A stretch of DNA of 64,000 nt from Scleroderma bovista (lineage: Eukaryota; Basidiomycota; Agaricomycetes; Boletales; Sclerodermataceae): assembly GCA_037178675.1 (NCBI GenBank), contig JAYMGJ010000040.1, positions 1 to 64,000 of the forward strand, given 5' to 3'. Of the stretch, positions 37,127 to 49,299 are shown one piece after another. A model generated the notes under the pieces. The model had not been told where the DNA came from, did not search any database, and worked only from the letters and a program-made list of their open reading frames with translations. Both the position numbers and the translations under genes were made by a program. How positions within the stretch are numbered: position 1 is the first letter of the stretch; every line of letters begins with the position of its first letter.

Positions 37127-38211
37127 TCACTCGTCTTCCTCGAGGAAATCTCCTCTGTCCAAATCATTGGGCTGTCATTCCAATGGTCATTTCCGGTGCA
37201 AGGTACAGGTACAGTGGTCTCACCTCCTTGGGCTCCTCGTCTTCGCCATATTGCATCGTGAAATCGATATGACTGACGACGACCTCAAGAGACTCCGTCG
37301 ACGTTAGGTCGAGGGGAAGGAACGACACCAGTGGATGGTCCTCTATCTGCAAAACGGATGCCATAGTCGCACGAAGATCGCGAACACGGCACGACATACC
37401 AGTTGCACCAATGCCCGGTTAAGCTCATGGAATCGACCACTGTCTTGACGTCCATCCCTCGCTGATGACAGAAGTAATGGATCTGGATCAAGGTACCGCG
37501 AGATATCTCTCCGTGTACGTCTGCCGTTTCGCGGTTCATCGGAGGTGGTGTCAGAGGATGAAGGAGCGGAAGAGACTAAGTCCATCTTGGACATGATGTT
37601 TATCCAGGGGATCTCGAGGTTGACCATCGCGGACATGGCAGAGAGAACGCCACTAAGAGTTCAGGGAAGATGGGCATAGTAAAAGAAAGAAGTCAGATAC
37701 GCACCTGAAAAACTTGTATCGGTCTTCCATGAACTGAGAGTCAATGAGGTACACTGCGCAGGTGCGTATCCCCATGCGTTGCAGATTTCGTGCGAGTGTT
37801 GGGAGGAATGGGTGATGGGTGTACAGTTCGATTTGGCCCGGACAATCGATGATAAGATAGTCCTCGTCGTATCCACCGAGCTCTTCCTCGAGCCAGTCCA
37901 TGTTCTGTAGCAAATATCTGCCAGCACAATCCAGCTAGTTCCAGTTGATACTGCAGCACACTTACTCACTCAAAGCAATATATGAGGCCGCCGTTGGGAC
38001 CCATACTCATTTCAGACATGACATCATCGAGCGTGATGAGTTCCCTGATGTCCACTGCTGGTTCGTACTCGAATGCATCGCCTGTCGCGGCAGGGTCGAG
38101 GTTGACGATGTGCGCGGAGCGACGGGCCATGCGAAGATGGGTGGCGAACGCGGTGCTGAAGGTGGATTTGCCTGCTCCTGCGGGGCCAGTGATGAGCACG
38201 GCATAGCGCAT
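37127..38211 (-). CDS. GPN3: GPN-loop GTPase 3
   Basis: Cytosolic GTPase that with GPN1 assembles and imports RNA polymerase II. Starts MRYAVLITGPAGAGKST (G1) at 38211; the defining Gly-Pro-Asn loop is in MSMGPNGGLIYC. Then EEELGGYDEDYLIIDCPGQIELY (G3), LIDSQFMEDRYKFF, and INIMSKMDLV, whose SKMD fits G4. An insertion rich in Ser, Arg and Asp (about 37490-37560) lengthens the middle. The last intron is removed to give a conserved acidic end, DFLEEDE, at 37127. Four short introns in all. Confidence 0.92.
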
Positions 38212-38300
38212 GGTTGACGTCGTTGCCCGAGTGGTACTTGGTAGATAACAGAGATCTCCTTTAAACTCCGCGTGCTCGCTCCTTGTACCCTCTCGCCGTC

Positions 38301-38890
38301 ATGTCAAGACCGCCCGTGTGCCCTGAACAGTCTGCATCTGGCATCGCCGTCGACCCGCGCACCCTCGAGCGCGTCGTACCAGAGTCGCGGCGAGCAGATG
38401 GATCGTGGGTATTGCCTGGCTTGGTCGATGCTGAGCTGACACTCGATGTTTGGGTCACAGAGTCAGAAAAGAGCTAAAAATTCGGCCGGGGTTTACTCCG
38501 CAGGAGGATGTCTCGCGATTTCGCGGAACGCGCCAGAAACAGATGGATGCAGTTGCACTTCCAAAGGGCCACATACTTGGTTGGGTCGCCCCCTCGTCGG
38601 ACACCCAGAAAAAGGCCAAGACTAGCGCGAACGCTCCCCCTCCAAACAAGAATGCGAAGCGACGCGCTAATCGAAGAGCGAAGGTCGCTGAGGTGGTGGT
38701 CAAAGATAACTGGGAGGACGAGGATGAGGGGGAGGGGTCTGGTGATGCAGCTAGTGGTGCACACGTGGATACCGAAGCGAGCAAGAAATCTCAGGGGACG
38801 CCGTCGACAGCAGCCAAGGATGCCAGTCACGACAAGGCAGAAGGGGGCCTAGATCTTGCAGCGGAACTCTCAAAGCTCAATGTAAAATGA
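38301..38890 (+). CDS. PYM (partner of Y14-Mago) homologue
   Basis: Exon-junction-complex disassembly factor that binds Mago-Y14 and the ribosome. Two exons (38301-38404 and 38461-38890) give about 177 residues. The N-terminal Mago-binding block is clear: GIAVDPRTLERVVPESRRAD, then GSVRKELKIRPGFTPQEDV. After it come GHILGWVAPS, a Lys/Arg/Ala-rich helix (KNAKRRANRRAKV), an acidic stretch and a C-terminal LAAELSKLNVK that resembles the ribosome-binding end. A fungus with heavily spliced genes and an intact EJC factor is consistent. Divergent from GPN3, with 89 bases between starts. Confidence 0.85.
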
Positions 38891-39044
38891 TCCATGTTTC
38901 TATGTACAACTAGCGCAGATCTAAGCGGATGGATAGAGATTAATGATAATGATTAAACACGGCACGACAACAGTCTATCACTGGTTTCCCGGGTGATTAA
39001 GTGGGGGTAAAATGTCAGTCTAGTGCGACGAGGAGAGGAGAGGG

Positions 39045-39884
39045 TTACGAAGACACAGGCGGTGGTGCACTGCGTGGTTTATTGAACTGATATAGTTCCA
39101 TACCGATGACTATTACAAAAGCGAATCCGCTGAGTGCAGCTGCATGTTTTGTCGTTATTGAGACGAAAGAAATTCACGAGTATGAACGTGTACTGACCAA
39201 CCGCATTGCGTGTATTGTCCCACTTGACTTCTTCCATGCTTGCACGCAAGTCACCTATCTCGACGATAGACTTGCCGAGTACTTCCTGGAAGCGAGGATG
39301 AGGGATGGAAGAGCGAAGCGTAGTGGATGATACAAACCTCAATGGACATGCTCTTCTGCTTTAGCTCTGCCTTGCTCTCGTTTTTGCGAGTGTCCAGTTC
39401 CATCTGGATCCTAGATTGGGCGCGATGACATGGCTCGTACAAGAAAGGGAGAGAGACGTACTCGTGCTTGAGATTGCCTAGGTCCTCTTTCATCTTCACG
39501 TCGAGTCTGTCGACCTCCCTGCGGAGAGTGGCGATTCGCTCCCGCATGGCGGTGATCTCATTGCGTGAGCCGGTAGTCTGCTCTGCTCGTAGTTTCGATA
39601 GTGCAGCACGGAAGAGGTATGCTTGCTACGAATGCATGAGTGCAGTTCGGTTGTATATCTGGAGGGAATTCGGTATGTACGTTGTCCAAGTCCTTTCTTG
39701 TGAGTCCGTCTCTTTTCACCCTGTCGAACCGATCTATGAGTAAACCGCGTGTTGCAAGGGTGAGACTGCGTGCGACGGGAGTGGGGAAGGTGCGCTCGAG
39801 TGCGGCAAAGAATGCATGGGTGTGGAAGGGAGGGGGAGGCGGGGAGGGCAGAGATGGACCGTGCAGGAGTCGAGTGAGGGACAT
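39045..39884 (-). CDS. FMP32: DUF1640/CCDC90 family mitochondrial coiled-coil protein (Fmp32/MCUR1-like)
   Basis: Inner-membrane coiled-coil protein; yeast Fmp32 helps cytochrome oxidase assembly and animal MCUR1 affects the calcium uniporter. It begins [11 protein letters not shown] at 39884. Pro-rich and Thr/Arg-rich N-terminal sequence fits a mitochondrial presequence; then [12 protein letters not shown] and LTRKDLDN, followed by a long coiled coil ([46 protein letters not shown]). After two introns there is [20 protein letters not shown], a single C-terminal membrane anchor, and the end PPPVSS at 39045. The order matches the family. Confidence 0.82.
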
Positions 39885-39943
39885 GAGGTGCACAGGATTG
39901 TGTGCAGAACTATAAAGGCTCGCTGCTCTGTTCGTCTCCCACC
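39885..39943. promoter_or_regulatory. 59-bp shared region between divergent start codons
   Basis: Only 59 bases separate the ATG of the DUF1640 gene (39884, minus) from that of the His-rich gene (39944, plus). On the plus strand TATAAAGG lies at 39911-39918, about 26 bases before the ATG, leaving an extremely short 5' leader. Confidence 0.4.
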
Positions 39944-40705
39944 ATGGCTCACTATCCGTTCCCCTCTACCCAGTCCCACTCGCCCTACTACGGATATGCC
40001 TATCCACCGCCAACGACACCGTCCTCCCACTCCCACTACAGCACTCCCCGCCGCAGAAATAACTCATTCAGCCACGCCTACACCCCATCCACCGCGTACC
40101 CCGTGCACAACGCACAGAACTACCTCGCCGTGCCTGCCACAACACCGAGCCACCGCAGCAGGAGCAGGTCGAGGTCGTCGCATGGCCATACACCCACCCC
40201 GCACCACCACTCTCGCACTCACAGCCAGAGTCGTCACCACGGACATGGCTACAGTGCCAGCGCGTCCATGCACACCCCGTCAACGGCACATTCCCACCTA
40301 GTATGTTCGCTCTATCCACCCTATCTGTCTGTTCTCTCATCTCCTTCGTAGGACACTCCCAGCCACCAATCCCATCGTTATCCCTCCTCAGCCCACTCCC
40401 ACCACTCCCACCATTCTCACGCCTATTCTCATGCTCCATCATCGCACCCCACTCGTCAACGCACACTCTCCATCAGTGACCGCATCCGTCAATTCTTTGG
40501 TCTCGACCCACCCTACCAACACCACTCCACCAACACCGGCCGCAGACGTCATAATTCCTTCTCTAGTTACAGAGATGACACCAGACTGCGCAGGAGCAAC
40601 ACCCGGACCGGTCCTTTGTTCTTCGGCCCCTCAGATCACCGGCGCTTTGTCGACGAACATGGCAGGGAGGTAGACCATCGCGGGCGCATCATCCATAGAT
40701 TCTAA
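39944..40705 (+). CDS. His/Ser/Tyr-rich hypothetical protein
   Basis: Not recognised. Two exons joined over about 40300-40351 give about 235 residues. The ATG has a good context (ACCATGG). The protein is low-complexity: Tyr/Pro/Ser-rich start ([18 protein letters not shown]), an SR-type run ([13 protein letters not shown]), many His-Ser repeats, and an ordered-looking C-terminal end with [33 protein letters not shown] and GRIIHRF. That end may be the functional part. Similar short Arg-rich ends occur in uncharacterised mushroom proteins, but no role can be given. Confidence 0.6.
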
Positions 40706-40904
40706 ATTCCCCGCGCACTCACAAGTAGAATCTGATGGAGGTAATCTCTTCATCATACTGTATTGTACTTATCCCATGCTCTCTGTCGTATCGATTCCCA
40801 GTAACCGCTAGTATTTATGGACCATGTACAGTACTGATCGAAACCTATGTTAAGGCATGATTTACTGATAGAGTTTGTTCGCAACATGGCACTGGAGAAT
40901 GCTA

Positions 40905-43111
40905 TCAGAGTCTCTGCGGCCGCCAGTGACTATGAAGCCTTTTCGCTACATCCACCTCTGCTTCTGACAATCCATTCTGTTGCCTTCCGATAGATGTCGA
41001 AAAGCCAAGTAACAATGCTCGTCCTTCGAACAGTCCTGGAGCCAAAGGCTGGTCGTCCTCGGCGTCCTCATCCACTGTAATACCGTTCTGCAGCTCTCCT
41101 TGGTCACTCTCATGAAAATCGTCTTCGTCTCCGGACACATTCGGGTCGTACTGGCCTTCAAAGTAATCGATGTCCTCTACAGACCCATATTCGGATCCGT
41201 AGCCATGTTCCAACTCGTGTCCTCCCATCTCGCGGAGGTTCAATTCTCCATCGTAATCATACTCGTAGTTATCATATGGGGCGTCGAGACCTCGTGCTAG
41301 ATCAATGTCGTGCGCGGTGTTGAAATCATGGACGACTCCATCACTATCAGCCTCGTACTGCGGCACCACAGAGTCGCAAAAACCGAGCTCATCGAATGGC
41401 GGACAATTGACAGGATCGTAGTAAAGGTCGGAAAACTGTTCCTGTTCTCCAATGGCCTGGAAATATTCCAGAGCGTCGTTTTCTAGAGAAAGAGCTGACG
41501 TAGCCTCCTGTAATTGGGCTGCTGGGGACCTGAAATGGAACGGTCGAGCACATGTTCGGGCAGATTGGTGGCAAATCTCATTTGTGTGGTTGTCATTTAT
41601 TCCATTGGGTATTTCAGGGGGTTCCAGTTGGTATGCCGATATCGACCGGGGTACCTCTAGAGAAGAATCTAAGAATGGAAGGATCCTAGTCTGTGCATGG
41701 CCAATATCCAATTCGCTATCTGGTATTTCAAGATGACGGTCCTCAACTGCGTCTGGGCTAGGCACAACAAGTCGAGAGATTGATGGTTGTGAATGGAAGG
41801 TGACACACTCAGGTGAATAGCACTGTTGGTGATACCCCCCCTGAGACGCAGAGTGAGAAGGATGGAGTGAGGAACTTTGATCATCACCACTGTTGTTGCC
41901 TCTTTCCCGCACTTCCGGGAGGGAATGAGACCGAGATGACATCCTTATTGGTTGCGGCGGTGAAGGTTTACAGTGAATTGCTTGCTCATCCATTTTACCT
42001 GGGTCAGGTGGAACAAACCAGTGGCTACTGCGGAGATTCAACACGATGGAAGCAGCAGCTCTTGCGTCAGATTGCACAGCATCTGATGGGCAGTCGTTTT
42101 GTGATTCGAGATCCCACACGACAGACTGCGGTCTTGCCAACGGACCTTGCGTTTGCCCGAGAGGGGCGGGGCCTTCGCTACCCCCTTTAGTTGGGATCTG
42201 GCCGCCAACTGGAGTGTCAACTTTGTCAGAATGTGGATGGTTAGACCGGCTAGATGTGGAATTCGGGCTTGATCGTTCGGATCCTACATCGTCTTCGACG
42301 GTAGTGACGTGCTGGGATGGTTTGTTCAGAAAAGCGAGCTCCGAAAACACAACAGGGGTAGGGGCTGGAGAGTTCGATAAACTTTTTCGATGAGATCTAG
42401 AAGCCCTTACCTGATTTCTTTGACGAGACCTTTGCCTTGACGGATGCCTTTCCCTTGCTAAAGACGCCCAGGTGTCCAGACTGGAGCTAGAACCAAAAAA
42501 AAAATGAGCCTTGAAAGCGCCCATATGACGGGGGATCACTTAATACGGACAATAAGTCTGTCCTTCCTGACATTGGAAGCTGAAAACCCGTGCATGAGCG
42601 CGAAAGCCGCCGGGGTGAAAGCATGTGTTTTCTTCTTCGCTTTAGGGGCTTTATCCTTGGGTGGTTTACGTGGAGATTTCACGATCTCACGTTTCTGTCT
42701 TTTCCGTTCACGACGCTCGGCGAGTCCTGTCAATTACGAGGGTTGGGGCTCAGTTAGGTTCGTAAACATTTTTGTGAACGCGAGAGACTTACGAGCTACG
42801 CGTTCCACATCGCTCGGTGGTGTCTTCTTCCGCTTCGCGCCCCCAGGCGATTTCTTTCTTGTGGGCTCGTTTTCTTTGTTCGAGTCGGCGTGGCAAGCGC
42901 CATGCTTGTTCAAGGTGTCTCCTCCGTCCGACTTTGGGGGTGAACAAGGTTTGCGTGGACGAAGGACAGGCGTATCGAATCCAAATCTGTTGTCGGTCTT
43001 TTGTACTGGTGTTCCCTGCAGGACCAGACACTGGTCATCGATGGGACCATATGCTGATAGATAGGCTCTTTGCTGCTCGATGTAGCTCTGTACGAAGCGT
43101 TCCTTGTTCAT
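40905..43111 (-). CDS. uncharacterised protein with basic N-terminus and acidic C-terminus
   Basis: Not recognised. Start at 43111 (MNKERFVQSYIEQQRAYL). The second exon begins LAERRERKRQKRE and includes KSPRKPPKDKAPKAKKK, strong nuclear-localisation-like runs. Two further introns (about 42480-42550 and 42370-42420) give GVFSKGKASVKAKVSSKK and then PVVFSELAFLNK. From there one long exon to 40905 is Ser/Pro-rich and then very acidic, with Tyr/Asp/Glu tracts, ending LHSHWRPQRL. The order basic-disordered-acidic suggests a chromatin or nuclear protein. It is divergent from the chromodomain gene at 43234 with 122 bases between starts, so the two may share a promoter. Confidence 0.65.
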
Positions 43112-43233
43112 GTCTGAGATTACGTGCGCGATCGAGTCGCCTGTTTCGCGTCGCAATTTTCAAGGTCAAGCACAAAGAAACCCTCATCCCACATTTTCAC
43201 TCGTACAAGACAGTTCTCCTCGCATCGCGCGAA

Positions 43234-44625
43234 ATGGTGAAACGCAAGCCCTCTATCGCGACCATCGATGGTGCACAATGTGCGAAACGCTCTAGGCTTC
43301 ATTTCAAGAGTGGGAGCTCCCCGCCCATGACAGTCACCATCCGAGGAAATGTTTTTGAGCCCACTCCTGCCTTTGACACGTTCTGGAGGTTTGCCGCTGA
43401 AAGACAGAGCATTGACGAACGCCGGCGCTCTGGTCAGCCAGCACCGTAAGTATACACATGTCATCACCCTCTCATCGATTAGGATCTGACGTTCTCGAAA
43501 ACAGATGGACAGAAGACCCCATTCTACAGAATCACAAATTTTGCAACACCTTCCGAATCCTGGACCGCGGTTGCCAGTTTCTCGTCACCGAAGTCATTGA
43601 GACAGGTCCTCAGACCCTCGAGGAAGTAACGTTCCGTGTCTTGCTCTTCAGCTTGTACACGAATCCCAAGACATACGAAACGCTTCGGAAGAAGATTCAT
43701 TCTTTCACTTGGAAGGGATACAAACGCGCCAACTATGAAAAAGTCCTGCGTCAGCTCTACAACGGGAAAGGCCCCATCTATACTGGTGCATACCAGAAAC
43801 CAGCCCCAGATTTGGGTTTCGCGGAGGCCTTCATGAACCACTTGGCATTCATGGAAGTCCTTATGCAAGAACTACCAGATCGGCTCAACAAAGCCGAATA
43901 CATGGCTGACGTGTTCGAATGGCTGCGAACGTTCAAGAGTATGGGCGACTTTACAGCTTACCAACTTCTCCTCAACCTGTCCTACTCCAATGTCATGAAT
44001 TTCTCTGACCATGATTTCGTCGTCATCAGCATTGGCTCTCGCCGAGGGCTTCAGCGGTGCTTCGATGGTAACGTCCCTCGTTCCGCAGAGGTTGATCTCG
44101 TTCGGTGGATGCAGTTGAGCCAAAGCGGTCACTTTTCTCGTTTGGGGCTAACGTTCAACGGCCTTGGTCACGAACGCCGCCCCATGATGTTGTGCGACAT
44201 CGAGCATACGTTATGCGAGCTCGACAAATACATACGCAAATGCAATAATCCATCATCAAAAGGACACCTTTTCAGAGGTACTGGGGAACTCGGGGAAATA
44301 CGCATACCAATGGCATGGTGTCACGAGGATAGGCGCATTTTACGCATTAAGAACAGGGTGGAGGCAGAAACAGAGGCTCTAGAAAGATTTGTGGTGGAGT
44401 CAATTGTAGATCATCGTCTTGTGGATGGTGTACGAGAGTTTCTGGTTTTCTGGGAAGGGTATGGAGAGGATGAGGTAACTTGGGAGCCAGAGGAATCTCT
44501 GATGGAGGATGTACCCAACATGGTCAAAGCCTATTTGAAGTCAGTGAAGGTGAGTACATTCTGTGCTATGAAGTGGCGGTCAATGAATCGTACCGCAGGA
44601 TAAGAGGCTTGCCATCCAAGATTGA
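43234..44625 (+). CDS. 5-hmdU DNA kinase helical domain-like protein fused to a chromodomain
   Basis: Three exons (43234-43445, 43505-44549, 44599-44625) give 427 residues. After a basic N-terminus, residues about 55-270 match the pattern I know for the HMUDK_hel family (formerly alpha-glutamyl/putrescinyl-thymine pyrophosphorylase): ERQSIDERRRSGQPAPWTED, PILQNHKFCNTFRILDR, FRVLLFSLYTNP, GAYQKPAP, and MGDFTAYQLLLNLSYS followed by DFVVISIGSRRGL. In phages, relatives take part in hypermodifying thymine in DNA. Residues about 365-415 are a canonical chromodomain: VESIVDHR, REFLVFWEGYGEDEVTWEP. I infer a nuclear protein that binds methylated histone tails and acts on or recognises modified DNA. 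The catalytic state is unknown. The WTED join is restored exactly by removing intron 43446-43504. Confidence 0.75.
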
Positions 44626-45337
44626 TGTGGACACAAAATCCATGTAGGGAGTTGATGCGGATTCGTTATCTCACGCAATTTATCTTACATAATCATAAAT
44701 ATCTTCTCGCATGTGCCTTACAACTCCCAAAACATGACCATATTTGGTAACTAGCTGAACTGCAATTTCCCACCCCTCCTTGAGAGCTTCCTGGTCCCTA
44801 TGTACTGTACATGATATGTTGTGTTAGTATAATTGCATCCTTGAATGACTCTGGATAGATGCTTTGTCAACACTTTCATTCAATTGAACAGCCAAATTCA
44901 TGAATAGAATCAATTTAATGCATCCAAATAGCCTTTGATACATTTGACTATCTAAATCAGTCCTCTAATATGTTATGTCATGGTGCCATGTATTGTTTGA
45001 AGCAGCAGCTGTAGCAAGTTCAGCGAACCATTTGCCAACCAGGCTGCAGTTCAACTGTCACTTCACATGGCATCTTTTGTATTCTACTAAACAGCCCAAT
45101 CCCAGTGAGTACAACATGTTGGATTACAGTATGTCTCTCCTTCCTTAATGTGATAGCGTCATAGAGATTTCTAACATCAACTTTGATGATCGTTCGCCAC
45201 AATCGCGAATCATCGATTAGGCGGACCTCGCACCGTTATCTTCCTGCACAATGACTCGGAGAAGCACAGCAATGCAGTGGTAATAAACGATAAGATCTAA
45301 TATCATGTACACGGATATTGTATCCAGAGAGCAACTA
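44626..45337 (-). pseudogene. AT-rich region with coding-like fragments, possible gene relic
   Basis: No intact gene is visible. Read on the minus strand, two stretches look protein-like: near 45210-45025 (LWRTIIKVDVRNLYDAITL, GLFSRIQKMPCEVTVELQP, stopping after WQMVR), and near 44800-44670 (EALKEGWEIAVQLVTKYG, VVRHMREDIYDYVR). They are separated by about 220 AT-rich bases with stops in all frames. They could be the last exons of a degenerate gene or transposon. I cannot name a family. Confidence 0.35.
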
Positions 45338-46739
<1,402 letters not shown>

Positions 46740-47038
46740 TTATATCGCAGAGATGGACATACCATGGTGCGAGAGAAGGAAGACAAGAAAGAACGAGTTG
46801 AAGAATGGGAGATGGACGTGAACCGAGTTAAGAACATAACTTTATCGGGTCAATCCTGGCCAATCGTTATCCGAGATGGAAGATGGTACGATCAGTTACT
46901 TAAATCAATTGATGGTACGAGAAATAACGTTGAGGATGAACCAGTACCACACCCAAGGTGCTGGCGGCTGGCCCCATCGTAAGAGCGAGGAGCGCAGCGG
47001 AAACCGGCTACGACTTTGTCATGTGAAAACTGCGATTA

Positions 47039-47787
47039 TCATATACCAAAGTCTAATATCGTACTAAGCACTGTGAACCAAGCCTCTAGCCAACGTAGAT
47101 GATAGTCTTCTGCCTCAAATCCGTCATCCTTGGTCGCCTCGAGTATTTCATCCACAGCTGCACTAGTCCCACAAGGATGCAAGTACCAACACGGTACATC
47201 GAGGGTAGGATGGTCACCGAAGGACAGTGTTGGGAAATTCGCGCTCGCCTGTCCAATAGCACAAGCCGTCACTTGTGCACCATCAAAAGAATCCCGACGA
47301 AACAAAGGTAACTGGGACACCTCCGTTAAGACAAGTGGTGCACCACCTGCTCATTGTAGATGTGTGACATGGATGATGGAAAGAACATATTTACAACGTA
47401 CTTGAGTCATCCGCAGAGAAGTAAAATGTAGGGACTTGGAAAGTGGGAGACAAGACGATGTATTGGCGACAAACGACCTCATGAAGTGCCTTTGGGGAAG
47501 CTGCTGCACAGTCGGCCGTTTCCTCATCAATTACCAAGTCCTGGGCCACGTCGCCGACAATAGTGGCTCTTCGCTGCTTCGGCGTTGTGGTAACGCGCTC
47601 CATGAACCCAAATCCTGGGATGTACTACGCTGGATGGGCTATCAAATTGCGGCAGAAATCAAGTGCGAATGCGCACAGCATGTTCTCTCCATGACCAACC
47701 GAGCTTTCCTGTGGCTCGTGTCGAGGGTGCATATGTCTGTATGAATTTCTTGCAAGCGTGGTCGAACTCTGGGCGTGCAAAGGTCAT
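47039..47787 (-). CDS. ATG10: autophagy E2-like enzyme ATG10
   Basis: E2-like enzyme that conjugates Atg12 to Atg5. Start at 47787 (MTFARPEFDHACKKFI). Splicing gives STRATGKLGWSWREH, then a middle exon with PGFGFMERVTTTPKQ, LSPTFQVPTFYFSADDSSG and a last exon with SQLPLFRRDSF, GDHPTLDVPCWYLHPCGTS and HLRWLEAWFTVLSTI. HPC matches the catalytic Cys motif of the Atg10/Atg3 family. The protein ends DFGI at 47039, giving roughly 210 residues. Divergent from the eS1 gene with 146 bases between starts. Confidence 0.8.
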
Positions 47788-47933
47788 AGTCGATGGTGGA
47801 GGGGATGTGTGGCGTGGGAATCAGCTATAGCAGTAGCGAATTAAGGTTCAGCCACTCATCGACCAAATACCCAACCCATCTACGCCCAAACTACAGGCAC
47901 CCAGCTCAAGCTGTCCTTTCAGTTCAACTCACC

Positions 47934-48924
47934 ATGGCCGTAGGAAAAGTAAGCTGCGACCTGTCATAGCATCCGTATTGTTGCTGATAGTCCACAAATA
48001 TTGACAGAACAAGCGTCTCTCCAAGGGTAAGAAGGGTATCAAGAAGAAGGTTGTCGACCCATTCTCGCGTAAAGGTAGGGATGATGGTTGCAGTTGAGAT
48101 ACATGGAACTGACGGTGTACCTAGAATGGTATGACATCAAAGCACCGTCCATCTTCGAAGTCAGAAATGTCGGAAAGACGTTGGTCAACCGATCCCAGGG
48201 CCTCAGTAAGCACTGTCGTCAGTTGCATAATGGAATCTCTGATGGGCAATCCATCCTCTACAGAGAACGCCAATGACTCCCTGAAGGGTCGTATCGTTGA
48301 GGTTTCTTTGGCTGATCTCCAAAAAGACGAGGAGCAGTCGTTCCGTAAAATCAGGCTACGGATCGATGAAGTGCAGGGCAAGAACTGTTTGACCAACTTC
48401 CACGGGATGGACTTTACATCAGACAAGCTTCGCTCACTCGTGCGCAAATGGCAGACTCTGATTGAGGCACACGTGGACGTGAAGACGACGGACGGCTACC
48501 TCCTCCGGCTGTTTGCCATTGCTTTCACGAAGCGCCGTCCAAGCCAAGTGCGCAAAACCACATACGCACAAACGAGTCAAGTGCGGGAAATCCGGAAAAA
48601 GATGTTTGAGATCATGACTCGGGAGGCTACCAGCTGTGATTTGAAGGAACTGGTGCAGAAGTTCGTGCCTGAGGCTATTGGGCGGGAGATTGAGAAGCAT
48701 ACACGAAACATTTATCCGCTACAAAATGTCTACGTGCGCAAGGCAAAGATCTTGAAGGCACCCAAGTTCGATATGTCCAAGCTCCTCGAGCTTCACGGGG
48801 AATCGACCGATGTGCGTGATTGTGTCCATTTTCTGGTTGTCGATTGACTGAATGACCTTTGCAGGAGACGGGAACTCGGGTTGTGAAGGACTTCAAGGAG
48901 CCCGAGATTCTTGAGTCGGTATAA
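47934..48924 (+). CDS. RPS1: 40S ribosomal protein eS1 (S3a)
   Basis: Small-subunit ribosomal protein. Exon 1 encodes only MAVGK, then after an intron [78 protein letters not shown], and [17 protein letters not shown]; the last exon adds [10 protein letters not shown] and ends ILESV at 48924. Typical for ribosomal genes: a tiny first exon after a pyrimidine-rich leader (CTGTCCTTTC just upstream of ACCATGG), and well-used codons. Length about 255 residues, as expected. Confidence 0.95.
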
Positions 48925-49299
48925 AACGCACCCTTTGCTTACCCATCGCATACCTACTATGATTTCCCCACCTATGTACACGGGTACAGCCAATATATGA
49001 GCGTGACTGCCCTCAACCACCCACAAGTGTGTCCGCAAGAGTCGGATAGGGAACCAGCTAAACACCGGCGCAGACTGGAATATCAAAAGATAGTCCAAAA
49101 TTTGTCAGATACCTGTTCCATCGGAGATTTCGCCAACATGGAAATTATCCGGTGTGTCCACTGGCATGACGACAGAGCCGATGCCTGCGAATTACATCCG
49201 CACCGCCCGCCAAAGATATCCAAGGCCCAATCTTTTCTCTGACTTAAATACGAACACATCCCTCAGAGCCAGGTCTCACCCAGGATCGATTCGACAGCG
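48925..49299. other. intergenic region between eS1 and APRT
   Basis: About 375 bases with no supported gene. A minus-strand open frame at 48793-49098 overlaps the eS1 3' exon and has no motif. Presumably the eS1 3' UTR and APRT promoter. Confidence 0.4.

Noticed and set aside
42480..42539. Start codon MIPRHMGAF for the basic/acidic protein
   Set aside because: This stretch, with a run of ten T on the coding strand just before an AG, reads as an intron; the real start is upstream at 43111.
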